DNA of 64,000 nucleotides from JARFPW01 sp035464655 (GTDB lineage Bacteria; Gemmatimonadota; Gemmatimonadetes; Palauibacterales; Palauibacteraceae), in NCBI GenBank assembly GCA_035464655.1, contig DATHRZ010000044.1:62001-126000 (forward strand), read 5' to 3'. The notes under the pieces were generated by a model, which ran no database searches, was not told where the DNA came from, and saw only the letters and a program-made list of their open reading frames with translations. The translations under genes were made by a program, and so were the position numbers. Positions 1-9,541 of the stretch are shown piece after piece; position 1 is the first letter of the stretch; each line of letters begins with the position of its first letter.

Positions 1-50
1 GCACACCGGAGGAAATCGAAGCTCTCGTGGAGGCATTCCATGCAGCGTGA
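1..50 (+). CDS. C-terminal end of an upstream gene, probably malonyl-CoA:ACP transacylase (partial)
   Basis: The window opens inside an open frame whose last codons (from base 3) encode TPEEIEALVEAFHAA, followed by TGA at 48-50. It overlaps the fabG start by 11 bp and carries the fabG ribosome binding site within its coding sequence. The fragment is too short to identify by sequence. The usual gene order fabD-fabG-acpP-fabF makes FabD the best guess, with FabH or PlsX as alternatives. The product name is inference from context. Confidence 0.4.
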   Translation, partial: TPEEIEALVEAFHAA

Positions 51-783
51 ACTCGAAGATCAGGTCGCGATCGTCACGGGCGCGTCGCGGGGCATCGGCC
101 TCGCGATCGCGAGGAGTCTCTCCGGCGCGGGCGCGCAGGTTGCCTGCGTATCGCGCGGCCTCGAAGGCGCCGAAGCGGCCGCATCCACCCTCGACGGCCC
201 GGCGCGTGGCTACGCCTGCGACGTGGCCGATCCGGAAGCGTGCGGCGAGCTGGCCGAAGCCGTCGAACGGGATCTCGGTCCGCCCGACATCCTGGTCAAC
301 AATGCGGGCATCACGCGTGACAACGTTTTCGTCCGGCTGAAGTACGAGGACTGGACGACAGTGATCGACACGAACCTCACGGGCGCGTTCAACATGACGC
401 GGGCCCTGGCCCGCGGGATGATGAAGCGTCGGGCCGGACGTATCATCAATATCTCCAGCGTCGTAGGCTTGACGGGGAACCGCGGTCAGGCCAACTATGC
501 CGCATCGAAGGCCGGACTCGTCGGCTTCTCGAAATCAGTGGCGCTCGAGCTGTCTTCGCGAAACGTGCTGGTCAACGTGGTGGCGCCCGGGTTCATCGAG
601 ACGGACATGACCGCCGAGCTGGGCGACGATACGCGCGCCGAACTCGCGGAGCGGATCCCGCTCGGCCGGATGGGAAGCACCGGGGACGTCGCCGGAGTCG
701 TCCGGTTTCTGGCGGGACCGGCGTCGAGCTATATGACGGGACAGGTGCTCGTCGTCGACGGCGGCATGGTGATGCAAGGCTGA
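40..783 (+). CDS. fabG: 3-oxoacyl-[acyl-carrier-protein] reductase FabG
   Basis: This 247-residue short-chain dehydrogenase carries out the NADPH-dependent reduction of 3-oxoacyl-ACP in cytoplasmic type II fatty acid synthesis. Visible motifs are the Rossmann glycine loop TGASRGIG (13-20), NNAG (87-90), and the catalytic Ser140, Tyr153 and Lys157 with the spacing of E. coli FabG. The length equals the family norm. The ATG at 40 is preceded by GGAGG at 29-33. It is followed by acpP and fabF, the standard fab cluster, and overlaps the preceding gene by 11 bp, so translation is probably coupled. Confidence 0.96.
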   Translation: MQRELEDQVAIVTGASRGIGLAIARSLSGAGAQVACVSRGLEGAEAAASTLDGPARGYACDVADPEACGELAEAVERDLGPPDILVNNAGITRDNVFVRLKYEDWTTVIDTNLTGAFNMTRALARGMMKRRAGRIINISSVVGLTGNRGQANYAASKAGLVGFSKSVALELSSRNVLVNVVAPGFIETDMTAELGDDTRAELAERIPLGRMGSTGDVAGVVRFLAGPASSYMTGQVLVVDGGMVMQG

Positions 784-801
784 GCGCACGGCCGAAAGAG
801 G

Positions 802-822
802 GCCGCACGAGACTCGTGTGGC
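802..822 (+). promoter_or_regulatory. RNA hairpin in the fabG-acpP intergenic region
   Basis: GCCGCACGA and TCGTGTGGC can pair over nine positions (one G-U) around a GAC loop. The hairpin lies 19 nt after the fabG stop and ends about 18 nt before the acpP ribosome binding site. No T-run follows, so a simple intrinsic terminator is unlikely. A processing site or stabilising 5' hairpin for the acpP message is possible, since carrier protein is normally needed in far higher amounts than FabG. The pairing is seen; the function is inference. Confidence 0.4.
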
Positions 823-855
823 TCACAGGGCACCCTTCACAGGAGATACCGAGAT

Positions 856-1095
856 ATGTCGGACACCGGGGACAAGGTACGGGAAATCATCGCCGACGAA
901 CTCGGCGTCGAGATGGGCAAGGTCACGGACGAGGCCGCGTTCGTCGAAGACCTCGGCGCCGATTCGCTCGACACCGTAGAGCTCGTGATGCGGTTCGAGG
1001 AGGAGTTCGAAGTCGAGATTCCCGACGAAGATGCCGAGAAGATGCTGACCGTGGGTGACGCGATCAAGTATCTCGGCGAGCGGCAGGAGGGCTGA
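856..1095 (+). CDS. acpP: Acyl carrier protein
   Basis: A 79-residue acidic protein with the phosphopantetheine attachment motif GADSLD (34-39) and carrier Ser37, followed by the family's helix II sequence TVELVMRFEEEF. It holds the growing acyl chain during fatty acid synthesis and supplies acyl-ACP to the LpxA and LpxD enzymes encoded further on in this window. The ATG at 856 has AGGAG at 841-845. It lies 72 bp after fabG, behind a predicted hairpin, and 28 bp before fabF. Confidence 0.97.
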   Translation: MSDTGDKVREIIADELGVEMGKVTDEAAFVEDLGADSLDTVELVMRFEEEFEVEIPDEDAEKMLTVGDAIKYLGERQEG

Positions 1096-1123
1096 GCCCG
1101 CCGCCGCGGCGGGAGCGTCGATC

Positions 1124-2383
1124 ATGACCGAACGACATCGGGTCGTCGTCACGGGGATGGGCCTGGTCACCGCCGTCGGGCTCGACGTCGAGACGTCGTG
1201 GGCGGCGTTGCTCGAAGGACGGAGCGGGGTGGGAGCCATCACCCTGTTCGACGCGTCCGACCAGACGGTGCGGTTCGCGGCCGAGGTCGACGGTTTCGAC
1301 CCTGAGCTGTACATGGATCGCAAAGAGGTCAAGCGCGCCGATCGATTTCTGCAGTTCGCGATGGCCACGGCCGACCAGGCGATGCGCCAGGCGGGCCTGG
1401 ACGGGCACACGGCGGAGACTCCGACGGACCGCATGGGGGTCATCGTGGGCAGCGGCATCGGCGGCCTGGCGACGCTCGAAGCACAGCACTCGAAAATGCT
1501 CGAGCGTGGGCCCGGCCGCGTGTCTCCGTTCTTCATCCCCATGTTCATCGCCGACATGGCGGCGGGGATGATCTCGATGCGCTATGGAGCGAGGGGCCCG
1601 AATTACGCCACGGTGTCGGCCTGCGCCTCGAGCGCCCACGCCCTCGGCCTCGCGCTGCGGTCCCTTCGAAACGGGGAGGCCGACGTGATGATCGCGGGGG
1701 GAACCGAGAGCACGATCACCCCGCTGTGCATGGCCGGTTTCGCGTCGATGAAGGCCCTGTCGGAGCGGAACGATTCGCCGGAGACGGCGTCGCGTCCGTT
1801 CGACGCCCATCGCGACGGCTTCGTTCTCGGCGAGGGCTCCGGCATGCTGGTGCTCGAGACGCTGGAGCACGCCCGTGAACGCGGCGCCCTGATTCTTGGC
1901 GAGTTGGCGGGCTTCGGACAGAGCGCCGACGCCTACCACATGACGGCGCCCGCACCCGGCGGTGTCGGCGCGCAGCTCGCGATGCGCGGTGCGCTGGCCG
2001 ATGCCGGGGTTACCACGGCCGACGTCGACTACGTGAACGCGCACGGGACCTCGACGCCGGCCAACGACGCGACCGAGACGTCCGCCATTCGTCAGCTGTT
2101 CGGCGAGGACGCCGACCGACTGCTCGTCAGTTCGACGAAGTCGATGATCGGCCACACGCTGGGAGCAGCCGGGGCCATCGAGACCGTGATCTGCCTGCTC
2201 GCCGCCCGCGACGGTATCGTGCCGCCGACCATCAACTACGAGACGCCCGATCCGGAGTGCGACTTGAGCTACGCACCGAATACGTCCGTCGAACGCAGCA
2301 TCGACGTCGCGTTGTCGAACTCGTTCGGGTTCGGCGGACACAATGTGGCGCTCGTGGTCCGGCGCTGGGAGGAGGACGAATGA
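1124..2383 (+). CDS. fabF: 3-oxoacyl-ACP synthase II (beta-ketoacyl synthase FabF)
   Basis: This 419-residue condensing enzyme elongates acyl-ACP with malonyl-ACP. The thiolase fold catalytic triad is visible: Cys167 in TVSACASS, His307 in NAHGTSTPAND, and His344 in KSMIGHTLGAAG, almost at the same positions as E. coli FabF (163, 303, 340). The ATG at 1124 gives MTERHRVVVTGMG, matches family starts and has GGGAG at 1111-1115. An in-frame ATG at 1055 lies inside acpP and would add an unrelated arginine- and alanine-rich extension. The stop overlaps the purE start (ATGA). Confidence 0.96.
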   Translation: MTERHRVVVTGMGLVTAVGLDVETSWAALLEGRSGVGAITLFDASDQTVRFAAEVDGFDPELYMDRKEVKRADRFLQFAMATADQAMRQAGLDGHTAETPTDRMGVIVGSGIGGLATLEAQHSKMLERGPGRVSPFFIPMFIADMAAGMISMRYGARGPNYATVSACASSAHALGLALRSLRNGEADVMIAGGTESTITPLCMAGFASMKALSERNDSPETASRPFDAHRDGFVLGEGSGMLVLETLEHARERGALILGELAGFGQSADAYHMTAPAPGGVGAQLAMRGALADAGVTTADVDYVNAHGTSTPANDATETSAIRQLFGEDADRLLVSSTKSMIGHTLGAAGAIETVICLLAARDGIVPPTINYETPDPECDLSYAPNTSVERSIDVALSNSFGFGGHNVALVVRRWEEDE

Positions 2384-2790
2384 GCCGGGTACTGGTACTG
2401 ATGGGCTCGGAGAGCGATCGCCCGACGATGCAGAAGGGCGTCGACGTGCTCGCGGAGTACGGCGTCGACGTGGAGGTGGTCGTGAGCAGCGCGCATCGTG
2501 ATCCGGTGCGAACGGCCGAACTCGCCTCCGGTGCGGCGGCGGCCGGGTTCGGGACCGTGATCTGCGGCGCGGGCCTGTCGGCGGCCCTGCCGGGCGTCGT
2601 CGCCGCCCATACCGAGCTGCCGGTCATCGGCGTGCCGATCTCGGCGGGCACGCTCGGCGGGCTCGACGCGTTGCTGTCGATCGCGCAGATGCCGCCCGGC
2701 GTTCCCGTCGCGACGGTCGGAATCGACAACGCGCGCAATGCAGCCCACCTCGCGTTGCGCATCCTCGGAAAGAGCGCGCCGGCCGCATAG
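2380..2790 (+). CDS. purE: N5-carboxyaminoimidazole ribonucleotide mutase PurE (class I-like) lacking one usual active-site histidine
   Basis: A 136-residue cytoplasmic enzyme of purine biosynthesis that rearranges N5-CAIR to CAIR. Motifs are GSESDRPTM (9-17), SAHRDP with His39 (E. coli His45), and the QMPPGVPVATVGI core. The family motif AAHLPG, containing the second conserved histidine (E. coli His75), reads SAALPG here, with Ala69 replacing His. ATG 2380 overlaps the fabF stop by 4 bp behind a GGAGGA ribosome site. No purK is near. PurE is clear, but the class and efficiency are uncertain because of the substitution. Confidence 0.88.
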   Translation: MSRVLVLMGSESDRPTMQKGVDVLAEYGVDVEVVVSSAHRDPVRTAELASGAAAAGFGTVICGAGLSAALPGVVAAHTELPVIGVPISAGTLGGLDALLSIAQMPPGVPVATVGIDNARNAAHLALRILGKSAPAA

Positions 2791-2813
2791 GCCGCCGCGA
2801 TCCGCAAGCCGGC

Positions 2814-3293
2814 GTGCGCGCAGGTACGGGCTACGACTCGCACCGCTTCACTGGCACCCGCCCGCTCGTGCTCGGCGGCGTGACGATCCCCGACGCGCCC
2901 GGGTTGGCCGGACACTCCGACGGCGACGCCGTCTTGCACGCGCTGATCGACGCGCTGCTCGGTGCCACGGCCCTCGGCAGCATCGGCCTCATGTTTCCCG
3001 ATACCGACGCGAACCTCGCCGGAATCGATTCGACCGTGCTGCTTTCCCGGGTCGTCGAGCGGCTTGCCGAGGACGACTGGCGCGTCGTCAACGCCGACAT
3101 CACCGTGATCGCCGAGCGGCCGCGTATCCAGCCGCATGCGGAGGCGATGCGCGAGCGGATCTCCGGGTTGCTCGGCGTGCCGGGCACGTCGGTATCGGTG
3201 AAGGGAAAGACGAACGAAGGGATGGGATGGGTCGGTCGTGGCGAAGGCCTCGCCGTCATGGCCGTCGCCCTGGTCGACCGCGCCGCGGACTAG
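2814..3293 (+). CDS. ispF: 2-C-methyl-D-erythritol 2,4-cyclodiphosphate synthase IspF
   Basis: A 159-residue enzyme of the non-mevalonate isoprenoid pathway that cyclises CDP-methylerythritol phosphate. The metal ligands Asp8, His10 (GYDSHRF) and His42 (HSDGDAVLHAL) sit at the E. coli positions, and the length is identical to E. coli IspF. The start is the GTG at 2814, immediately before the conserved N-terminus. The upstream ribosome binding site is weak. No ispD is adjacent or fused. It probably belongs to the same transcript as fabF and purE. Confidence 0.94.
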   Translation: MRAGTGYDSHRFTGTRPLVLGGVTIPDAPGLAGHSDGDAVLHALIDALLGATALGSIGLMFPDTDANLAGIDSTVLLSRVVERLAEDDWRVVNADITVIAERPRIQPHAEAMRERISGLLGVPGTSVSVKGKTNEGMGWVGRGEGLAVMAVALVDRAAD

Positions 3294-3297
3294 AAGC

Positions 3298-3984
3298 ATG
3301 CTGGACGAGCTCGAGAAGCTCCTCGGACTGATCTCGCGGATTCCGGTCGAGACGATCTACCTGCTGATCGCGGCGGGCGCCGCAGTCGAGAACGTCTTCC
3401 CACCCATCCCGTCCGACGTCGTCGTGCTGGCCGGCGCGATCCTCGCAGACCGGGGCGTCCTGCGTCCCGACATCGTCTTCCTCGTCGCTTGGACCGGGAA
3501 TCTCGCGCTCAGTCTCGCGGTGTACGCCGCCGCCCGTTCGTATGGCGCAGGCCTGTTCGCCACACGCTGGGGTCGCTGGCTGCTGCGTCCGCGGCAACTC
3601 GAGCGCATGGCCGTGTTCTACGATCAGTACGGAACGCTCACCGTCCTCGTGAGTCGCTTTTTCCCAGTGTTTCGGGTGCTCGTACCCGCGTTCGCGGGCG
3701 TCAGCCGCCTCGGCTTCTGGCGCACGGCCATCCCGCTGGCCACCGCTTCGGCCGTCTGGTACGGGGTGCTCGTGGGCGCGGGGATCCTGCTGTCTCGCAA
3801 TCTCCCGCGGTTGGTGGAGGCCGTGCAAACGGTGAACGCGACGGCCGCCGGCATCGCACTGCTCGTGGCCGGGCTGATCGGCTTCGTGTGGTGGCGGACG
3901 CGCCATCATGACGACGAAGAGTCGGGCGACGGCGCAGATGGCTCCGAGGGCGAACTCGACGACATGCCGGGCGGTGAGTCGTGA
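3298..3984 (+). CDS. DedA family membrane protein (VTT/SNARE-associated domain)
   Basis: A 228-residue polytopic inner-membrane protein of the DedA/VTT family, whose members include undecaprenyl-phosphate and phospholipid flippases. The diagnostic segments are AAVENVFPPIPSDVVVLAGA near residue 25 and the arginine-containing SRFFPVFRVLVPAFAGV loop near residue 115. A highly acidic cytoplasmic tail (HHDDEESGDGADG) ends the protein. ATG 3298 was chosen over an in-frame ATG at 3238, which would overlap ispF by 56 bp and add a non-hydrophobic extension. Its stop overlaps the recombinase start (GTGA). The substrate is not shown by sequence. Confidence 0.87.
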   Translation: MLDELEKLLGLISRIPVETIYLLIAAGAAVENVFPPIPSDVVVLAGAILADRGVLRPDIVFLVAWTGNLALSLAVYAAARSYGAGLFATRWGRWLLRPRQLERMAVFYDQYGTLTVLVSRFFPVFRVLVPAFAGVSRLGFWRTAIPLATASAVWYGVLVGAGILLSRNLPRLVEAVQTVNATAAGIALLVAGLIGFVWWRTRHHDDEESGDGADGSEGELDDMPGGES

Positions 3985-4916
3985 CGTCGTCGCCGGCGAC
4001 GCCCGACGAGCCGGTAGCCTTCCGCCTGGAGGAGTTCGCCGACTACTTGCGGTTCGAGCGCCGGTCGTCGCCGCGCACCGTCAAGGCCTATCTGCGCGAC
4101 TGCCGGGGAATGATCGGAACGGCCATCGAACTTCACCGCCGCGGGCCGGCCGAACTGGAGCTGTCCGACCTGCGCGAACACCTGTCGCGCCTGTCGGATC
4201 GCGGCCTGGCACCGTCGACGCTCGCCCGCTGCCGATCGGCGCTGCGCACGTACTTCCGCTTTCTGCTCGGCGAGGGGCACGTGGAATCCGACCCCACCGA
4301 GGGCCTGGAGGCACCGTCGCGAGGGCGACCGCTGCCACATGTGTTGACCTACGAGGGGGTCCTCGCGATCCTCGAGGCGATCGACATCGAGCACGCACTG
4401 GCGAACCGCGATCGGGCGATGCTGGAAGTGCTGTACGGAAGCGGAGTAAGGATCTCGGAGCTCACCGCGCTTCGAGTTCGAGACCTGCGGATGGACGAGG
4501 ACCTCGCCGTGGTGCGGGGGAAGGGCGATCGGCAGCGCCTCGTTCCGCTGGGTGGGAGTGCGGCGCGGGCGCTGCAGAGGTATCTTCGCGACACACGTCC
4601 CGGCCTCGATGCGCGGGGGGAATCGGACGGCGTCGTGTTCCTCAACCATCACGGGCGTCCACTCAGTCGGACCGGAGCCTGGAAGATCGTCCGGCGACAC
4701 GTCGATGCGGCGAAGGCGGGAGGGGCCCGGCTTGGCCCCGTCACCCCGCACACGTTCCGGCACACCTTCGCCACCCATCTGCTCGAGAACGGCGCCGATC
4801 TGGCCGCGGTGCAGGAGATGCTGGGCCATGCCGACATATCAACGACCCAGATCTACACGCACGTCGACCGCACGTACCTGCGCGAGGAGCACCGCCGGTA
4901 CCATCCCCGGGCCTGA
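3981..4916 (+). CDS. Tyrosine recombinase XerC/XerD type
   Basis: A 311-residue site-specific recombinase of the Xer family, which resolves chromosome dimers at dif. It has an N-terminal SAM-like DNA-binding domain (about 15-100) and a catalytic domain with all six residues visible: Arg157 (GVRISEL), Lys181 (GKGDRQR), His257 and Arg260 (PHTFRHTF), His283 (GHADISTTQ) and nucleophile Tyr292. These resemble E. coli XerD (148, 172, 244, 247, 270, 279). The GTG start overlaps the preceding stop by 4 bp. With no integron or phage genes nearby, a housekeeping Xer role is more likely than a mobile integrase. XerC versus XerD cannot be decided. Confidence 0.92.
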   Translation: MTSSPATPDEPVAFRLEEFADYLRFERRSSPRTVKAYLRDCRGMIGTAIELHRRGPAELELSDLREHLSRLSDRGLAPSTLARCRSALRTYFRFLLGEGHVESDPTEGLEAPSRGRPLPHVLTYEGVLAILEAIDIEHALANRDRAMLEVLYGSGVRISELTALRVRDLRMDEDLAVVRGKGDRQRLVPLGGSAARALQRYLRDTRPGLDARGESDGVVFLNHHGRPLSRTGAWKIVRRHVDAAKAGGARLGPVTPHTFRHTFATHLLENGADLAAVQEMLGHADISTTQIYTHVDRTYLREEHRRYHPRA

Positions 4917-4925
4917 GAGTCGGAC

Positions 4926-5465
4926 GTGAGCCACCTGTCGCGCGTGTTTCAGCTGCTGCGCAACCGGCAGACCGTTGACGGGTACGCCGAGCGACCTGTC
5001 CCGTCGGCTTCGCTCGCCCGCATCCTCGAGGCGGGCCGTTACGCCCCGTCGACCCGCGAGTCACAGCCCTGGCGCTTCGTCGTCGTCCAGGACGTCATGG
5101 TCCGGTATAAGCTCGCGGCGGCGGCGTTCAACAATCCGCTCCTGCGCTCGGCGCCCGTGGTGATCGTGGCGTGTGCCAGGGTTCATTCCCTGGTCAGCGG
5201 AAGCGGCCGGCCGAGCCACCCGGTCGACGTCGCGGCGGCCGTCCAGTGCATGACGATGACCGCCGCGGACCTGGGGCTCGCGGCCGCATGGATCACCGGA
5301 TACCGTGAGCCGGGCGTTCGAGAACCCCTCGACATTCCCTCGGACGTGCCGGTCGTGGCCCTGCTCACGATCGGATACGCCGATGGCTTCGCGCCACTCA
5401 CGGCGCGTCGGGCCGAGGACGAAGTGGTCGCATGGGAGAATTGGGGAAAGGACGGCGATTGGTGA
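4926..5465 (+). CDS. Nitroreductase family protein (FMN-dependent)
   Basis: A 179-residue protein of the nitroreductase/flavin reductase fold. The N-terminus RNRQTVDGYAERPV matches the FMN-phosphate binding region (usually RRSIR.Y), and APSTRESQPWRFVVV matches the APS..N.QPW motif. The C-terminal part carries LGLAAAWITGY, also typical. Members reduce nitro compounds, quinones or other acceptors with NAD(P)H; the substrate here cannot be read from sequence. The GTG at 4926 lies 9 bp after the recombinase stop. Its own stop overlaps the next gene's GTG start by 4 bp. Confidence 0.8.
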   Translation: MSHLSRVFQLLRNRQTVDGYAERPVPSASLARILEAGRYAPSTRESQPWRFVVVQDVMVRYKLAAAAFNNPLLRSAPVVIVACARVHSLVSGSGRPSHPVDVAAAVQCMTMTAADLGLAAAWITGYREPGVREPLDIPSDVPVVALLTIGYADGFAPLTARRAEDEVVAWENWGKDGDW

Positions 5466-6958
5466 GGACACGAATCCGAACCGACATGAACGCGTTGCGG
5501 CCGGCGGCCGTGGCGGTTCTGGCGCTCGGCCTGGTCCTACCGACCTCCCTGGCGGCCCAGGACATCCGCTTCGATCCCCGTCCCGATCGCCCGGAAGAGC
5601 GCCGGCTCGAGACGTTTCTCGAGGGCGACTTCGTGCTCATCCAGACGGACACGGTCCTCGGTCCGGAGACGCGCATCGAGGGCAACCTGCTCGTCCTCGA
5701 AGCCGACGTGCGGATCTCGGGCACGATCACCGGCGACGTGGCGGCGGTCGGCGCCGACCTGTTTCTGCGGCCGGGGGCCTCGATCGAGGGCGGTATTCTG
5801 TCGCTGGGCGGGGGGCTGTACGCGTCGAGCCGGGCCGAGGTCGAGGGCGATGTGACGTGGCGGCCCAACGAGGTCTATCTGCTTCGGCGAGATGCGGAGA
5901 CGATACGCATCCTGCCGGTGCGCGACGTGCCCGAAACCGTCACGCTGCACGGTCTCTCGGGCATCCTGTTTCCGGGCTATCAGCGAGTGGACGAGTGGAC
6001 GCTCGGCCTGGGGGCCACGGTACGGCACGTCGAGTGGGACTGGCAGCCGTCGCTCGAGGCCCGCGTGCGCCTAAAGACGGAGCGGGGTGACCTCGAGGGT
6101 ACTCTTCGCCACGCCTGGGTTCCGACAAGCGCCCTGCAGTTCGGCGTCGAGGCGGAGCGGACGACCCGGACGAACGAGGGATGGGTGCGGGGCGAGGTCG
6201 CCAACAGTCTGTCGTACTTCTTCGCGGGCGACGACTTTCGAAATTACTACGAGGCCGATCGCGTCGCCCTGTTCCTGCGCGGGACGGAGACGGCCCGCCT
6301 TTCACCGATCGTCGAGCTCGAATGGGAGAAGGCTCGAAGCCTCGAGGCCGAGGACCAGTTCGTGTTGTTCGCCTCCGACGATGCGGTACCGAATCCGGCC
6401 ATCGACGCCGGAGAGATCGTCTCGGCCCGTCTCGGGCTGGAATATCGCCGCCGAACGGTGGAGACGAAGTTGCGCACGATGGCGATCGTCGAGGCCGCCG
6501 ACTCCAGTGCCGCCGGAGATTTCAGCTACGTGTTCGGGGAAGTGAACGCGTCATGGGCCGGCCCGGCGCTCATCGGGCACGGCGTGGAGGGGTTCTTCAT
6601 GCTGCGGGGCGACCTGTCGGGCGAACTCCCACGCCAGCGCTGGACGTCGGTCGGTGGCCTGGCGACCCTCCCTCGCCTGCCGCTGCTGTCGGAACGAGGA
6701 GCCCGCTTCGCGTACGGACAGGTCACTTATCTGATTCCCGTCGACCGCCTGCGGGTCGGGCTGCTCGGTCCGCCCCGGCTCTTCCTGCGTGCCGCCACGG
6801 GAGCGGCCTGGAATTCCGGCGAGTCGGCTGGGTTCGAAACCAACCTCAGCGCCGGGGTACGCCTGTTCGTGTTCGAGCTCGCCGTGGCGGCCGATCCCGG
6901 GGCCTCCGACCTCGATCCGGCCGTCTATGCCACTCTCAGGTTCCCGGGCGACCTGTAG
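5462..6958 (+). CDS. Secreted protein with bactofilin-like repeat segment and predicted outer-membrane beta-barrel
   Basis: This protein is 498 residues from the GTG at 5462 (GTGA overlap with the previous gene), or 490 from the ATG at 5486. The N-terminus is a clear signal peptide ending near LAAQ. Residues about 50-135 form alternating hydrophobic/glycine repeats (GNLLVLEADVRISGTITGD and GADLFLRPGASIEGGILSLG) typical of bactofilin or beta-helix proteins. The remaining roughly 350 residues are rich in amphipathic alternation with aromatic girdle residues (SLSYFFAG, WNSGESAGFETNLSAGVRLF), as in outer-membrane barrels. I do not recognise a named family. The barrel and helix are inferred from pattern only. 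Confidence 0.65.
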   Translation: MRTRIRTDMNALRPAAVAVLALGLVLPTSLAAQDIRFDPRPDRPEERRLETFLEGDFVLIQTDTVLGPETRIEGNLLVLEADVRISGTITGDVAAVGADLFLRPGASIEGGILSLGGGLYASSRAEVEGDVTWRPNEVYLLRRDAETIRILPVRDVPETVTLHGLSGILFPGYQRVDEWTLGLGATVRHVEWDWQPSLEARVRLKTERGDLEGTLRHAWVPTSALQFGVEAERTTRTNEGWVRGEVANSLSYFFAGDDFRNYYEADRVALFLRGTETARLSPIVELEWEKARSLEAEDQFVLFASDDAVPNPAIDAGEIVSARLGLEYRRRTVETKLRTMAIVEAADSSAAGDFSYVFGEVNASWAGPALIGHGVEGFFMLRGDLSGELPRQRWTSVGGLATLPRLPLLSERGARFAYGQVTYLIPVDRLRVGLLGPPRLFLRAATGAAWNSGESAGFETNLSAGVRLFVFELAVAADPGASDLDPAVYATLRFPGDL

Positions 6959-6999
6959 CACGGCCTTGAACGACACGCACGCAGGGGTGGCTCGGCGCT

Positions 7000-7029
7000 T
7001 TGACACCGCCTTCCGGCGGGTACTACATT
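7000..7029 (+). promoter_or_regulatory. Predicted sigma-70-type promoter for the kdsB-pyrG-kds-lpt operon
   Basis: A perfect -35 hexamer TTGACA (7000-7005) is followed after 18 bp by TACATT (7024-7029), which matches the TATAAT consensus at four of six positions. Transcription would start near 7036, leaving about 38 nt of leader before kdsB. The 116-bp gap 6959-7074 is the first real break after the preceding gene string and contains no other recognisable feature. The hexamers are seen; promoter activity is inferred. Confidence 0.6.
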
Positions 7030-7074
7030 ACGGAGCGTGAACGGATCGAGCCGGCCTTCCCGATTGCGCTTCAA

Positions 7075-7855
7075 ATGACCGTCCTCTGCGTCCTTCCCGC
7101 GAGGCTCGGCAGCGAGCGTATCCCCCGAAAGCCCCTGCAGATGATCGCCGGACGGCCCCTCGTCGAATGGTCGTGGACCGCCGCGTGCGCCGTGCCGGGG
7201 ATCGACGAGGTGGTGGTAGCGACCGACAACGAGGAGGTCGCCGCCACGGTCGAGGAGTTCGGAGGAACCGCGCGCCTCACGCGCGCTGATCATGCGTCGG
7301 GTACGGATCGGGTAGCGGAGGCGGCGGCGGCGAGCCGGGCCGACATCGTGGTGAACTTCCAGGCCGATGAACCGTTCCTCGAACCCGATTCCGTCGCCCG
7401 GGCCATCGAGGTGGTGAGCGACGGAGCGCGAGAGATCGCGACGCTCGCCGTGCCCATCACCAGCGAGGCGGAGTGGCGGTCCGAGTCCGTGGTCAAGGTG
7501 GTGCGGGCGGCGGACGGACGGGCGCTGTACTTCAGCCGAGCGTCGATCCCGCATCCGCGCGGCAGAGGGCCCGACTGGTCGGCGGCCGACGACGAGCCGC
7601 CGGCGGGCCCCTGGCTGCGGCATGTCGGGCTGTACGTGTATACGCGCCCGGCCCTGGCGCGCTGGGTGGCGCTGCCGCCCTCTGAGCTCGAGGGCATCGA
7701 ACGGCTCGAGCAGCTTCGGGCGCTCGAGGACGGACTCGACATCGAAGTATGCGTCGTCCCGGCGAGTCATGCGGGCGTCGACGTACCGGACGACATCGCG
7801 CGAGCCGACCGACTGCTCCGCGGACACGACAACGCGAAGCGGAAACGGGAGTCTC

Positions 7856-7863
<8 letters not shown>
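7075..7863 (+). CDS. kdsB: 3-deoxy-manno-octulosonate cytidylyltransferase (CMP-Kdo synthetase)
   Basis: A 262-residue cytoplasmic enzyme that activates Kdo with CTP for transfer to lipid A. The nucleotide-binding start PARLGSERIPRKPL (8-21) is diagnostic, followed by NFQADEPF, YFSRASIP and HVGLYVYTR. The tail SELEGIERLEQLRALEDG is also characteristic. ATG 7075 fits family N-termini; an earlier ATG at 7000 falls within the predicted promoter. It overlaps pyrG by 8 bp. CTP synthase next door supplies its co-substrate, and kdsA, kdsC and kdsD follow. Confidence 0.95.

Positions 7864-9537
<1,674 letters not shown>

Positions 9538-9541
<4 letters not shown>

Noticed and set aside
1064..2341. A 425-codon antisense frame opposite fabF.
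   Set aside because: Its composition is histidine/arginine/glycine-rich shadow sequence and it has no ribosome site, while fabF on the other strand has all catalytic residues.
3981..4916. The tyrosine recombinase as a phage or island integrase.
   Set aside because: There are no att-like repeats, tRNA gene or mobile genes around it, and its size and motifs fit housekeeping XerC/D.
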